Shown one piece after another: positions 1 to 9,088 of a stretch of DNA of 64,000 nucleotides. This DNA comes from Verrucomicrobiota bacterium (GTDB taxonomy: Bacteria > Verrucomicrobiota > Verrucomicrobiia > Limisphaerales > JADLHS01), in assembly GCA_029573725.1 (NCBI GenBank), contig JAKQDQ010000028.1, positions 186,001 through 250,000 on the forward strand, given 5' to 3'. Each line of letters begins with the position of its first letter. Position 1 is the first letter of the stretch. Position numbers and translations under genes: made by a program. The notes under the pieces were generated by a model. It was not told the origin of the DNA. It made no database searches and was given only the letters and a program-made list of their open reading frames with translations.

Positions 1-111
1 CTGCCCCCGGACCGGATTGCGGGGAGCCACGATTTCGCATGAGTTGCGATTATTTCTTCGACCTTTTTGCCTGACCGGAATTATGCTGCGCCGATGTGGT
101 GGCAGCACTTC

Positions 112-1194
112 ATGGGCGGTATGACCTGGCGGCTTGCGCGCGTCGCGGTCGTTGTGGCGGGCGCGGCAATGCTGGTGGGGTCGCTGACCAGTTGCGTCAC
201 GCAATCTTCGCGCGACCCATCCGTTTTTCAGACCGGTGAATCGCTGGTCCTCACCGGCCAGCAACCGAATCACCTGGCGTTCACGCCGTCCCGCCACCGG
301 CCGGTCGCGGTGCGGAGCACCTATCGTGATCATTTGCCGAATACCGTTCATTACGAAGCCGGCCGCGATTATGTGATTACTCCCGACGGCGCCATCCGCC
401 GTACGGCCGGCTCCCGGATTCCGGACTTTTCCACCAACATCCTCTTCGGCCAGGAGGATTTCGATCACAGCAAGTTTCCCGGTTTCGGCAATCTGCCCTT
501 CTTTGTCTATGTGGACTATCACCACCGTGAGCGTTTAGCGCCGCCGGTGGGGCCCGCCGAACTTTCGGCCCGGGCATTGCCGGCCACCCGCGGCAAACTG
601 CGCGCCGGGGCGTCCGTGCGCCTCGTCGCTTTTGGGGACAGCATTACTGCCGGCGGAGACGCTTCCGCGCCGGACCTGATTTTTTGGGCGCGCTGGGCCG
701 ACGCGTTGCGCCAGAAATATCCCCGCGCCCGTATCGAGGCGATCAATGGCGCGACCGGGGGCGACACGACCGTGCAAGGATTGCAGCGACTGCAAACCAA
801 GGTGCTGGATCTGCAGCCGGATCTGGTGTTGATCGGATTCGGCATGAACGATCACAACCGTCCCGGTTTCGGCGTGGCCCTGCCCGCATTCAAGGAGAAT
901 TTGCGGCTGATGGTTGACCGCATCCGCGCCCACACCCCGGCGGAGATTATTCTCTTCTCCGCATTTCCACCCAATCCGCAATGGCATTTCGGCTCGCACA
1001 ACATGGCCGCGTATGCCGCAGCCACGGAAGCCGTGGCGCGCGAAAAGCACTGTGCCTTCGCCGACGTTTACCAGCGCTGGCAACAGATCGCCACGCGCAA
1101 GCATCCCGAGGACATGCTGGCCAACAATATCAATCACCCGAACGATTTCGGCCACGGCATCTACTTTGAGGCGCTGCAGGCGCTTGGACTTTGA
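112..1194 (+). CDS. SGNH/GDSL-family hydrolase, predicted lipoprotein
   Basis: This is a secreted esterase-type hydrolase of the SGNH fold, probably a carbohydrate or acyl esterase. The blocks are visible: VAFGDSITAGGD with the nucleophile Ser, NGATGG with the oxyanion Gly, IGFGMND with the oxyanion Asn, and a C-terminal NHPNDFGH carrying the His. The N-terminus is a hydrophobic segment ending in LTSC, a lipobox, so the protein is probably lipid-anchored. In-frame starts exist at 67 (TTG), 94, 112 and 121 (all ATG). I chose 112, which gives a normal lipoprotein signal and has a GGTGG upstream; 94 is also possible. Between the lipobox and block I lie about 130 residues of unassigned sequence. 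It precedes two other secreted carbohydrate-related genes. The substrate cannot be told from sequence. Confidence 0.82.
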   Translation: MGGMTWRLARVAVVVAGAAMLVGSLTSCVTQSSRDPSVFQTGESLVLTGQQPNHLAFTPSRHRPVAVRSTYRDHLPNTVHYEAGRDYVITPDGAIRRTAGSRIPDFSTNILFGQEDFDHSKFPGFGNLPFFVYVDYHHRERLAPPVGPAELSARALPATRGKLRAGASVRLVAFGDSITAGGDASAPDLIFWARWADALRQKYPRARIEAINGATGGDTTVQGLQRLQTKVLDLQPDLVLIGFGMNDHNRPGFGVALPAFKENLRLMVDRIRAHTPAEIILFSAFPPNPQWHFGSHNMAAYAAATEAVAREKHCAFADVYQRWQQIATRKHPEDMLANNINHPNDFGHGIYFEALQALGL

Positions 1195-1361
1195 TGCCGC
1201 TCCTCTCTGTCCGTGGCGCCGTTGCAACGTCGCACGACACTCATGCCCGGCGGGTCTGCGCACGGGATCTCCGCGGGCCGTTGCCTCCGGCGATCCGCTT
1301 CCAGCGTCTTCGCAATTGACGTTTGCCCCCCTCCCGCGCAAGCTCTGCGGAAAGTTTGGCC

Positions 1362-2219
1362 ATGTATAAATTCACCGCGCTGTTGATCTTGACGAGTCTG
1401 ACCTGCACCGTGCCGGCCGCCGGGCCCGCGGAGAAAGACGCCGGGGTGGTTGTGCCGCGCGAGGTCATCTCCCTGTTCAACGGCAGGGACCTTTCCGCCT
1501 TTTACACCTGGCTTGTGGACGATCACCGCGAGGACCCGCGCCAGATCTTTTCAGTGGTGGAGTGTCTGGACGGCGCGCCGGCCATCCGCATCAGCGGCCA
1601 GATTTATGGCGGTCTGTACACGCGGCAGCAATACGCCAACTACCGGCTGGTGGCGGAATTTCGCTGGGGGCTCGTCACGTGGGGCAGCCGCACCAACGCC
1701 ACGAAGGATAGCGGCGTTCTGGTGCACTGCACCGGTCCGGATGGGAATTACTATTCCCCCACGTTTAACGGCCCGTGGATGCGTGGTTACGAGTTTCAAA
1801 TCATCCAGGGCGGCGTCGGTGACGTGCTCGTGCTCGGCGGTTACGATCCCGATGGTTCGGTCGTCAAATGCTCTGCCACGCTGACCACCCGCCTGGACCG
1901 CGATGGCGAAGCGGTGTGGGATCCGAAGGGCGAACCCAAGGTGTTTCAAAGCGGCCGCATCAACTGGTGGGGACGCGACGTGGATTGGGAGGACAAACTC
2001 GGTTTTCGTGGTCGTGAGGACGTGGAAAGTCCCGACGGTCAATGGACGCGGATCGAGGTGGTTTGCCGCGACGACACGCTGGATTATTACGTGAACGGCC
2101 AAAGGGTCAACCGCGCCACCCACCTCAGCCACCGTGCCGGCCAGTTGATCTTTCAGTCGGAAGGCGCCGAAATTTATTTCCGGAAAATCGAACTGCACCC
2201 GCTGCCCGCCGCGAACTGA
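1362..2219 (+). CDS. Secreted DUF1080 (3-keto-disaccharide hydrolase-like) protein
   Basis: The 285-residue product has an N-terminal signal peptide (MYKFTALLILTSLTC...PAAG). A DUF1080 concanavalin-like jellyroll follows: LFNGRDLSAFYTW near the start, a WGSRTNATKDSGVLVHC region in the middle, and the closing strands GQLIFQSEGAEIYFRKIEL. DUF1080 proteins are abundant in Verrucomicrobia and Planctomycetes, and some hydrolyse 3-keto-glycosides. The ATG at 1362 is chosen because it opens the signal peptide; the longer frame from TTG 1323 adds an unrelated basic leader. A TTGACG at 1317 could be a -35 element. It faces the DUF5703 gene tail to tail and follows the SGNH hydrolase, suggesting a small polysaccharide-use locus. 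The exact substrate is unknown. Confidence 0.85.
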   Translation: MYKFTALLILTSLTCTVPAAGPAEKDAGVVVPREVISLFNGRDLSAFYTWLVDDHREDPRQIFSVVECLDGAPAIRISGQIYGGLYTRQQYANYRLVAEFRWGLVTWGSRTNATKDSGVLVHCTGPDGNYYSPTFNGPWMRGYEFQIIQGGVGDVLVLGGYDPDGSVVKCSATLTTRLDRDGEAVWDPKGEPKVFQSGRINWWGRDVDWEDKLGFRGREDVESPDGQWTRIEVVCRDDTLDYYVNGQRVNRATHLSHRAGQLIFQSEGAEIYFRKIELHPLPAAN

Positions 2220-2238
2220 GCCGCCGCCGGTTGTCGCC

Positions 2239-5103
2239 TCAGCGCGCCGGATAAACCACATCCGCCCGCCGTGCCGCCGGCTGCACGCGCAGCGATTCCA
2301 GCCTGCCGTGGCGGTAAACGCCGGCCACCACGGTTTGCCGGGGGGCGTGCAGTTTGAATTCGACATCCCAATCCTTCGGCCACGCCGGCAGCAGGTAGAT
2401 TTTGTCCCCGTCCGCCTGCAGCAACATCGCTTGGAATGTCTTCATCAGCACGCCGCCGTGGTCCTGGTCGGGGGTCCAGTCGAAATTCGGCCCCCAGAAC
2501 GCCGGAAACCGCTCGTTCCGGTCATGACTGCGCGCGCGGCTCACGATGGCGTCGCGGGTTTCGTCAACCAGCCCGAGGTAGGCCGTGAAAATGTCGTCCT
2601 GCCGCCAGCCGATGTGTCCGCGATCCCCGCGATGTTCCAGCGCCGTCAACGCCCAATCCCGGTGGGGCCGGTTGAAGGCGAACTGGCGAAAGGGAAACAC
2701 CGCATACAGCTCCGGATTTTCGATGTTCCGTTTGTCGGCAAAAAACTCCGCCGGGGCCAGGGCGGTCCGGCCATTGATCTGGTGCAGCGGCAGCGGCGGA
2801 AGCTTGGCGTGCAGCCGTTCGCAAAAGGCGCGTTCCGCCCCGTCAACCAGTTCGGGCGGCATCGCCCGCAGCCGCTCGGTGAGCGCCAGGCAGCCGGCCA
2901 GTTCCGGTGCGGCGTTGGTGCAACGCCACCAGGTTTCCAGCGCCTGGGAGGGGTACATCACCAGTTTGCCCTGCGCGTTGGTCGGATAGTGTTCATCGAA
3001 GAAGGTCAGGATTTCATGCGCCAGGGGCAGCGCACTGCGGGTCAGAAATTCCCGGTCCAGCGTGTGGTCGTAATAGTCCAGCATCATCCACGCAAGCTCG
3101 ATGCCCCCCACCCATTCCCACTTGTGCCAGCCGCTTGCCTGCAGTTTGTCGGTGCGCTGCGCAAACGGCGTCCACCCGTAGGTTTCGCTGAACATGGCGC
3201 CCCAAAACATGAGGCATTCCGGATAAAACGCCCCGCCATGCCCGAGGTAGTGCCGCGTGCGGTATTGGCAAAGCGGCAGCAACTGCTCCGCATACATCCG
3301 GAACAGCGGGCGTTGCAGATCAAAATCGCCGGACGTACACAGGCTGATGTACGGCAGCCGCGTATTTTGCCACCAGTAACCCGGTCCCCAGCGACGGTAA
3401 TCCGGATCGTTTTCGGTGGCCCCGGGCGGCACCGTGAACAGCGAGCCGTTGAACTTGATGGGAAATGCGCCCCGGCCGGCGCACGCGGTGATGAAGCGTT
3501 GCAGGTGATACATCTGGCTGACGTACGCTGCGGGATCGCGCCCGGCGGAGGGTGAGCTCTGCGCCTTCAGACTGCCATTCACGTACAGCCGGGCCTGGTG
3601 CGCCGTTGCATCCATGACGGCGGCCACGTGGGTCCATTGATCCGGCGGCACGGCCGCGTTGCTGGTCAGTTCCACCTCGCCACAAATGAACCGCAAACTG
3701 TTCCCGGGATAGGTGTCGAGCAGGAAGCCGTCGCGTTGTCCCGGCGTGAGTTTGTCCACAATGCGCGCTCCCCCGCTGCCCAGCGCCCGCGGTTTCACCC
3801 AGGCTTCCACGGTCAATCCGGAGGCAAAATCCCAGTTCCGCGAACCGGCAAGAATTTGCGGTGTCGCCGGGGAACCGGTGAACAACATCTGTGGGGCGGC
3901 GGGCGCCGGCGGCACCGCCAGCCCGCCCCATGCCGTCGTCCGCCGGCCGGCCCGCGCAACGGCGGCAATCTGCGCTTCCGTCAGCGGCCCGTCCAACACG
4001 GTCACCCGCCCGAGTTCTCCCGCGAACCGGTTGCCGCCGTCCTGATCCGAGCCGATCCGTACCGGATGCGAACTGCGCGGGACTGCCGGAGCGCCGCCTG
4101 CCCCGGTGTCCGTGCCGCTGGAAGCGCGAATCCAGCTGCGTTCCCAAAACTCGTGCCACCACCGCGCGTGTTCCCGCTGACGCATGGCGAAATCCTGCCC
4201 CGCCACTTCCGCGATCAGCGCCTCCATGTCCTTCTGCCACTGCGGCGGGGTGGCGGGATGGCGCGTCAGCACATAGACACTGAATTGATGTTTCACTCCT
4301 TGCGGCGAACGCAAATGCAGATCATCCACGCGCTCGCCTCCCGTCGCGGTGATGACTGCGCCAAATGTGCGATGTAGCAGCGGGTCCGCCTGCGGAAAAC
4401 CGGTCAGCCCCTGGATCTCCGCCAGCAGCTCCGGCCCAAGGGATTTGACATTGTGATGGAACCAACCGATCCGACCGGCTTGCCCGGCCCACACTGTGTC
4501 CGGCTCCACCACCGTCACCAACTGCGGCTGGCGATTGGTTGGTTGCTCCATCAGCACGTCGCTGACCTGCAATTCCCGCAAGGTCTGACGGTTGGTCCGC
4601 CATAACTCGATGGTTGCCGTCGCCGTCAATGGGGCGCTGCTCTCGGCAGTCACGTGAATGACGGGATGATTCGCATCCACCCAAACCCGCACGCGCGACT
4701 GATCCCGGTGGCTGCCCGACGGCGAATCCTCCGCCGCCCGGGTCACAATCTCCATGCAGCCCTCGCGCAGCTTGAGTTCCTGCCGGAACGCCCCGCCGGT
4801 GGCGAGCAGACCCGGCTCGAACTGAATTCGCACCTTGCCGACCTTCAGCAGACGGGCGTTATCGCCCCAGGCATCCGACTTGCCGATGTAAAATTGCAGC
4901 TCCCCGTTGCCGGTCATCCAGGCATTGAGGGTGATGTCGCCGTTCCCCAACGGCATGGACCCGTGATGATTCGCACTGGGCGAATCCCAGACGACATTAA
5001 AGGAGTCCACCGGCGCCGCCAGACCGGGTGCCGCGAGACACCATGGGCCCACCAACGCCACCGCCAACAATCGCGTTTTCATAATGGTTATCTGCTTGAA
5101 CAT
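2239..5103 (-). CDS. DUF5703-type glycoside hydrolase-like protein with inserted LamG fold
   Basis: This large secreted protein (954 aa) carries a signal peptide (residues 1-30). Residues about 32-325 form the N-terminal beta-sandwich of the DUF5703/GH95-like family (HHGSMPLGNGDITLNAW). Residues about 525-930 are the alpha/alpha-barrel part (LQRFITACAGRGAFPIKFNGS, then WGPGYWWQNTR and HLGHGG-like motifs). Between them, about residues 345-515, lies LamG-type sequence (LTVEAWVKP, THVAAVMD, ARLYVNGS). A LamG C-terminal-like segment (RFAGELGRVTVLDGPLTEAQI) comes before, not after, these strands. The start at 5103 is supported by GGAGAAGG five bases upstream; ATG 5082 is an alternative. The likely role is plant or algal polysaccharide breakdown outside the cytoplasm. 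The catalytic residues were not assigned. Confidence 0.8.
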   Translation of the reverse strand: MFKQITIMKTRLLAVALVGPWCLAAPGLAAPVDSFNVVWDSPSANHHGSMPLGNGDITLNAWMTGNGELQFYIGKSDAWGDNARLLKVGKVRIQFEPGLLATGGAFRQELKLREGCMEIVTRAAEDSPSGSHRDQSRVRVWVDANHPVIHVTAESSAPLTATATIELWRTNRQTLRELQVSDVLMEQPTNRQPQLVTVVEPDTVWAGQAGRIGWFHHNVKSLGPELLAEIQGLTGFPQADPLLHRTFGAVITATGGERVDDLHLRSPQGVKHQFSVYVLTRHPATPPQWQKDMEALIAEVAGQDFAMRQREHARWWHEFWERSWIRASSGTDTGAGGAPAVPRSSHPVRIGSDQDGGNRFAGELGRVTVLDGPLTEAQIAAVARAGRRTTAWGGLAVPPAPAAPQMLFTGSPATPQILAGSRNWDFASGLTVEAWVKPRALGSGGARIVDKLTPGQRDGFLLDTYPGNSLRFICGEVELTSNAAVPPDQWTHVAAVMDATAHQARLYVNGSLKAQSSPSAGRDPAAYVSQMYHLQRFITACAGRGAFPIKFNGSLFTVPPGATENDPDYRRWGPGYWWQNTRLPYISLCTSGDFDLQRPLFRMYAEQLLPLCQYRTRHYLGHGGAFYPECLMFWGAMFSETYGWTPFAQRTDKLQASGWHKWEWVGGIELAWMMLDYYDHTLDREFLTRSALPLAHEILTFFDEHYPTNAQGKLVMYPSQALETWWRCTNAAPELAGCLALTERLRAMPPELVDGAERAFCERLHAKLPPLPLHQINGRTALAPAEFFADKRNIENPELYAVFPFRQFAFNRPHRDWALTALEHRGDRGHIGWRQDDIFTAYLGLVDETRDAIVSRARSHDRNERFPAFWGPNFDWTPDQDHGGVLMKTFQAMLLQADGDKIYLLPAWPKDWDVEFKLHAPRQTVVAGVYRHGRLESLRVQPAARRADVVYPAR

Positions 5104-5150
5104 AGAGCCTTCTCCGGAGATGAGCGATCATTTTGCGCCATGCGACATTC

Positions 5151-5173
5151 ATTGCGCATCCCCACTGCGCAAT
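5151..5173. promoter_or_regulatory. Inverted repeat in the divergent control region 5104-5434
   Basis: ATTGCGCA and TGCGCAAT form perfect 8-base arms separated by 7 bases, 48 bases upstream of the DUF5703 gene start. The arms contain TTGCGC, which could serve as that gene's -35 element, so the repeat may be an operator. The rest of the 331-base divergent region (5104-5434) shows only the xseB promoter at its right end. Confidence 0.4.
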
Positions 5174-5398
5174 TTGGGATGCCCCATTCGCACACTCAAT
5201 TCCAAATTCTCCTTTGGCGGACCCGCACGCGGGCGGATTCTCCCCGGGGCTCGCGGATTATGCCCCAAGGTGCCGGCAGCGACGGGACCGCGAGCATCGA
5301 ACAGCCGGTGCGGCATCGTTCGCTCGTGGGTGACTGCGCATCCGCGCGCGGTCCGGGGATTCGATTCATCCTGCACCACCCTCCCCGCCATACGGGAC

Positions 5399-5427
5399 TG
5401 GACGGAGAGGCGGTTTTTCCCTAGAGT
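5399..5427 (+). promoter_or_regulatory. Promoter of xseB-dxs (leaderless type)
   Basis: TGGACG, a 17-base spacer and TAGAGT are followed after 7 bases by the GTG start of xseB at 5435. A transcript starting at the usual distance from the -10 box would begin at or next to the start codon. No Shine-Dalgarno sequence is present. Confidence 0.5.
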
Positions 5428-5434
5428 CGTGCCC

Positions 5435-5710
5435 GTGCCGAATCCGTCGAAGAGCACTTCATCCGCCGCCGCCAAAGGGACGCCGCCGTTTGAAGAAGCA
5501 TTGGAGTCACTGGAGGCTGTCGTGGAAGCGATGGAATCCGGGGAGCTGCCGCTGGAAACCCTGATCGCGCGCTACGAAGAGGGCGTCAAACTGGCAAAAA
5601 TCTGTCAGGAAAAGCTGGCGGAAGCGGAGGCGAAGATCCAACAATTGGAGAAAACCGCCACCGGCGAGTTGACGTTGAAACCGCTGACGACGGATTCGGT
5701 GGAAGAATGA
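5435..5710 (+). CDS. xseB: Exodeoxyribonuclease VII small subunit
   Basis: The 91-residue protein matches XseB, the small subunit that assembles with XseA to form exonuclease VII, which degrades single-stranded DNA into oligonucleotides. The family core is clear: FEEALESLEAVVEAMESG, then LPLETLIARYEEGVKLAK and a coiled-coil tail CQEKLAEAEAKIQQLEKT. The short Ser/Ala/Lys-rich N-terminus and a well-placed promoter favour GTG 5435; GTG 5429 is also possible. The stop is one base before the dxs start, so the two are co-transcribed, a gene pair seen in many bacteria. XseA is not in this window. Confidence 0.92.
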   Translation: MPNPSKSTSSAAAKGTPPFEEALESLEAVVEAMESGELPLETLIARYEEGVKLAKICQEKLAEAEAKIQQLEKTATGELTLKPLTTDSVEE

Positions 5711-5711
5711 C

Positions 5712-7700
5712 ATGAGCAGATATTTGGACATGGTGGATGGCCCGGCCCACTTGAAAAAACTCGCGCCGCCGCAGTTGGAAGTCCTCGCCTCGGAAATCCG
5801 CCAGGAATTGATTACCAGCCTGGCCAAAGCGGGTGGACATCTGGGGCCGAATCTCGGCGTGGTGGAATTGTCCCTGGCGCTGCATTACGTCTTCGATTCG
5901 CCACGTGACAAGTTCATCTGGGACGTGAGTCACCAGGTTTACGTCCATAAAATCCTCACCGGACGCAAGGACCGCTTTCGCACCATCCGCCAGACGGACG
6001 GGTTGAACGGGTTTGCGTTGCGCACCGAGAGCGAGCACGACTGTTACGGGGCCGGCCATGCGGGAACGGCGTTGTCCGCCGCCCTGGGCATTGCGGCGGG
6101 CCGGGACCGGCGCGGCACGGATGAGAACGTGGTGTGCATCTTTGGCGATGCGGCGCTGACGAACGGCATTTCCTACGAGGCCCTGAACAACATTTCCCAA
6201 ACCACGAAGAAATTCATCGGCATCCTGAACGACAACGAGTGGAGCATTGCCGAGAACGTCGGGGCGATTAACAATTATCTCAACAAGCTGATCCGCAATC
6301 CGTCGTACAACAAGCTGGCCCGCGATTTCCAGAATTTCCTGCGCAAGCTGCCGAAGGGCGACCTGGCGGCCAAACTGGCGCGCAAGGCCGAAGAAGGCTT
6401 CAAAGGCGCGCTATCGGAAGTCAGTCTGCGCCGTAACACGCCAGTGGTAGAGGCCGAGGGGCGCGGCGGGTATGGCAGCGCAATCCTTTTTGAAGAGATG
6501 GGGCTGCGCTATCTGGGCCCCATTGACGGCCACGACCTGCCGCTGCTAATCAACACCCTGGAATTCGCCAAGTCGTGTGATCACCCCATCGTCATTCACA
6601 TCCTGACCCGCAAGGGCAAGGGATTTGAGGCGGCGCTCCGGGCTCCGGAAAAATTCCACGGGTTGGGACCGTTCGACGCCGAAACCGGGGAGACGTTGCC
6701 GGCCAAACCGGGTACGGCCCCCAATTATCAGGATGTTTTCGGCCAGGCCCTGGTCAAGTTGTGCCGGAAAAACAACACCCTGGTGGGCATCACGGCGGCC
6801 ATGCCCAGCGGCACGGGGTTGAAGCATCTGGAGAAGGCCATGCCCGAACGTTACATCGATGTGGGCATTGCGGAAGAACACGCAGTCATCTTCGCCGCCG
6901 GCCTGGCCACCATGGGTTTCCATCCGGTGGTGGCGATCTATTCGAGCTTCCTGCAGCGCGCCTATGACTGCATTCACCACGACGTGTGCCTGCAGGATTT
7001 GCCGGTCATTTTCTGCATGGACCGGGCCGGACTGTCGGCCAATGACGGGCCGACCCATCACGGCTTGTTCGACATTGCTTACCTCCGCTGCCTGCCCAAT
7101 GTCATCGCGATGGCGCCGAAGGACGAAGACGAGTTGCAGGACATGCTGTTCACGGCAACGCATCAGAACCACCCGACGTTCATCCGGTACCCACGCGGCG
7201 CAGCGGAAGGTGTGCCCCTCAAAGAGCAGCCGAAACTGCTGGAAATTGGCAAGGCGGAGGTGCTCGCCACCTTTGCCAATTCAGGCCAGCGCAAGGTGGT
7301 GCTCTTCGGTCTGGGCAGCATGTGCCACGTCGCCCGGCAGGCGGCGGTGCAACTGCGGGCCTGCGGCTTCGACGTGGCCATTGTCAACCCGCGGTTCACC
7401 AAGCCCATTGATGTCGGAACGCATGAATTTTTCGGGCGGGCGGCCGAACTGCTGGTCACGCTGGAGGATCATGTGTTGATGGGCGGCTACGGCGCGGCGG
7501 TGCTGGAACATTTCAGTGACCGCCACCTCACGACGCCGGTCATTCGGATCGGATGGCCGGATCAGTTCATTGAACACGCCTCGACACAGGATGAATTGCG
7601 GACGAAATACGGGCTCACCGCGGCCAACGTGGTGGCCCGGGTAAAGACCCATTTTGCCGACACTGCCGTGAGCCAGCGGAAATTTGCCGAAGTGGCCTGA
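5712..7700 (+). CDS. dxs: 1-deoxy-D-xylulose-5-phosphate synthase
   Basis: DXS condenses pyruvate and glyceraldehyde 3-phosphate, the first committed step of the MEP isoprenoid pathway, using thiamine diphosphate. The 662-residue length is normal. Visible signatures are the N-terminal WDVSHQVYVHKILTGR, the thiamine-binding region VVCIFGDAALTNGISYEALNN followed by NDNEWSIAENVGAI, the catalytic DVGIAEEHAVIFAAGLA around the conserved Glu, and the pyrimidine-binding MDRAGLSANDGPTHHG. The C-terminal transketolase domain is complete. The ATG lies one base after the xseB stop. Further MEP genes (dxr, ispG) are 20 kb downstream. The product also feeds thiamine and pyridoxal synthesis in the wider family. 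Confidence 0.97.
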   Translation: MSRYLDMVDGPAHLKKLAPPQLEVLASEIRQELITSLAKAGGHLGPNLGVVELSLALHYVFDSPRDKFIWDVSHQVYVHKILTGRKDRFRTIRQTDGLNGFALRTESEHDCYGAGHAGTALSAALGIAAGRDRRGTDENVVCIFGDAALTNGISYEALNNISQTTKKFIGILNDNEWSIAENVGAINNYLNKLIRNPSYNKLARDFQNFLRKLPKGDLAAKLARKAEEGFKGALSEVSLRRNTPVVEAEGRGGYGSAILFEEMGLRYLGPIDGHDLPLLINTLEFAKSCDHPIVIHILTRKGKGFEAALRAPEKFHGLGPFDAETGETLPAKPGTAPNYQDVFGQALVKLCRKNNTLVGITAAMPSGTGLKHLEKAMPERYIDVGIAEEHAVIFAAGLATMGFHPVVAIYSSFLQRAYDCIHHDVCLQDLPVIFCMDRAGLSANDGPTHHGLFDIAYLRCLPNVIAMAPKDEDELQDMLFTATHQNHPTFIRYPRGAAEGVPLKEQPKLLEIGKAEVLATFANSGQRKVVLFGLGSMCHVARQAAVQLRACGFDVAIVNPRFTKPIDVGTHEFFGRAAELLVTLEDHVLMGGYGAAVLEHFSDRHLTTPVIRIGWPDQFIEHASTQDELRTKYGLTAANVVARVKTHFADTAVSQRKFAEVA

Positions 7701-7744
7701 ACTCCGGTTGGGATTGGGGCCGGCGCGACGCCACAACGGGAACG

Positions 7745-9013
7745 ATGAGGAAACCTTCGCTATTCATCGTCTGGCTGACGGTATTCATTGATCTGGTCGG
7801 TTTCGGCATCGTGGTGCCGCTCATTCCCATTTTCGCGGAGCGCTTCCGCGCCAGCAGCCTCACCATCAGCATCATCCTCGCAGGCTTCTCGGCCTTCCAG
7901 TTTGTGTTCGCCCCGCTCTGGGGGCGGCTGTCCGACCGCCTCGGGCGCCGCCCCATCATGCTGATCAGCACCGCGGGGGCCATGCTGTCCTACGTGATTT
8001 TCGCGTTGGGACTGGAATTGCCCGACGCCGGGACCGCACTCGCCGTTCTGGTTTTGTCGCGCTGCCTGGCGGGAGCCTTTGGGGGCAACATTACCGTGGC
8101 GCAAGCCTATATCGCGGACATAACGCCGCCCGCAAGCCGTTCCCAGCGAATGGGATGGATCGGCATGGCCTTTGGGCTCGGCTTTATCTTCGGACCGGCC
8201 TTGGGCGGCCTCTGCTTGAAGCATTGGGGCATGGCCGCCCCGGGCTGGGCGGCGGCGATGATTTGCGCCGGAAACCTGGCGCTGGCCTTTCTGTTGCTGC
8301 CGGAAAGCCGCCAGCCCGATTCGGGCCGCGCGCCACAGCGACCGCACCTGGCCCAATGGAAGCATACCCTGGTGACTCCGGGGGTCGGCCTGCTGGTGGT
8401 CATCTTTTTCCTTTCGACGCTCTGCTTCAGCGCCTTCGAGGTGACGCTGGCGTTGTTGGTGTGCGCCAACTTCAAGATTGACATCCACGACGATGCGGCA
8501 ACGGCGGCGGTGGCGACCTATCTCTTCATTTATTGCGGACTGATCAGCGTTTTCGTTCAGGGCGGCATGATCAAAGGCATCGTGCGCAGACTGGGTGAAC
8601 CCAAGGTGATCGCTTTGAGTTTGGTCCTGACCGCGATCAGCTTGATGCTGCTGCCCTTCATTCACGGCGGCGACACGCTGACGTGGCGTGTTCTGACCCA
8701 GGCCGCGGGCGGTCCCTGGTGGCAGTTGCTGGGGGCCCTGGCACTACTGGCCGTTGGCACCAGCCTCACGCGGCCGCCGTTGTTTGGGTTGCTTTCCAAT
8801 CTAACCGCCCCCAACGAGCAGGGGGCGAACATTGGTGTAAGCCAGAGCGCAGGAAGCCTGGCCCGCATTATCGGACAATTCGGCGCTCCCATCATTTTGT
8901 TGAAGGTTTCCCCGTACGTCCTGTTTCTGGGCAGCGGCTTCATGTTGTTGTGGGTCGCTGTCATTGTGCTGCAACGCTTGGTGGTCTTCCGCCCGGCCAC
9001 GGCTTCAGTCTGA
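7745..9013 (+). CDS. MFS transporter, TetA-like drug/metabolite exporter
   Basis: This 422-residue protein has about twelve hydrophobic segments and the major facilitator signatures. The N-terminal VFIDLVGFGIVVPLIP (TetA-type motif D1) is followed by the loop 2-3 motif A GRLSDRLGRRPIMLIS. A long central cytoplasmic loop lies around PESRQPDSGRAPQRP. These place it in the proton-driven DHA1/TetA-like efflux group; the substrate is unknown and tetracycline specificity should not be assumed. It starts 44 bases after dxs, on the same strand, and may be partly co-transcribed. The ATG at 7745 has no strong Shine-Dalgarno sequence. Confidence 0.88.
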   Translation: MRKPSLFIVWLTVFIDLVGFGIVVPLIPIFAERFRASSLTISIILAGFSAFQFVFAPLWGRLSDRLGRRPIMLISTAGAMLSYVIFALGLELPDAGTALAVLVLSRCLAGAFGGNITVAQAYIADITPPASRSQRMGWIGMAFGLGFIFGPALGGLCLKHWGMAAPGWAAAMICAGNLALAFLLLPESRQPDSGRAPQRPHLAQWKHTLVTPGVGLLVVIFFLSTLCFSAFEVTLALLVCANFKIDIHDDAATAAVATYLFIYCGLISVFVQGGMIKGIVRRLGEPKVIALSLVLTAISLMLLPFIHGGDTLTWRVLTQAAGGPWWQLLGALALLAVGTSLTRPPLFGLLSNLTAPNEQGANIGVSQSAGSLARIIGQFGAPIILLKVSPYVLFLGSGFMLLWVAVIVLQRLVVFRPATASV

Positions 9014-9088
9014 GATCTCTGGCAACAACCTTGCTTGATGATCCACCAGGAACTGATCCGAAGATCGGTGGGCGAAGTGAAATTCGAA

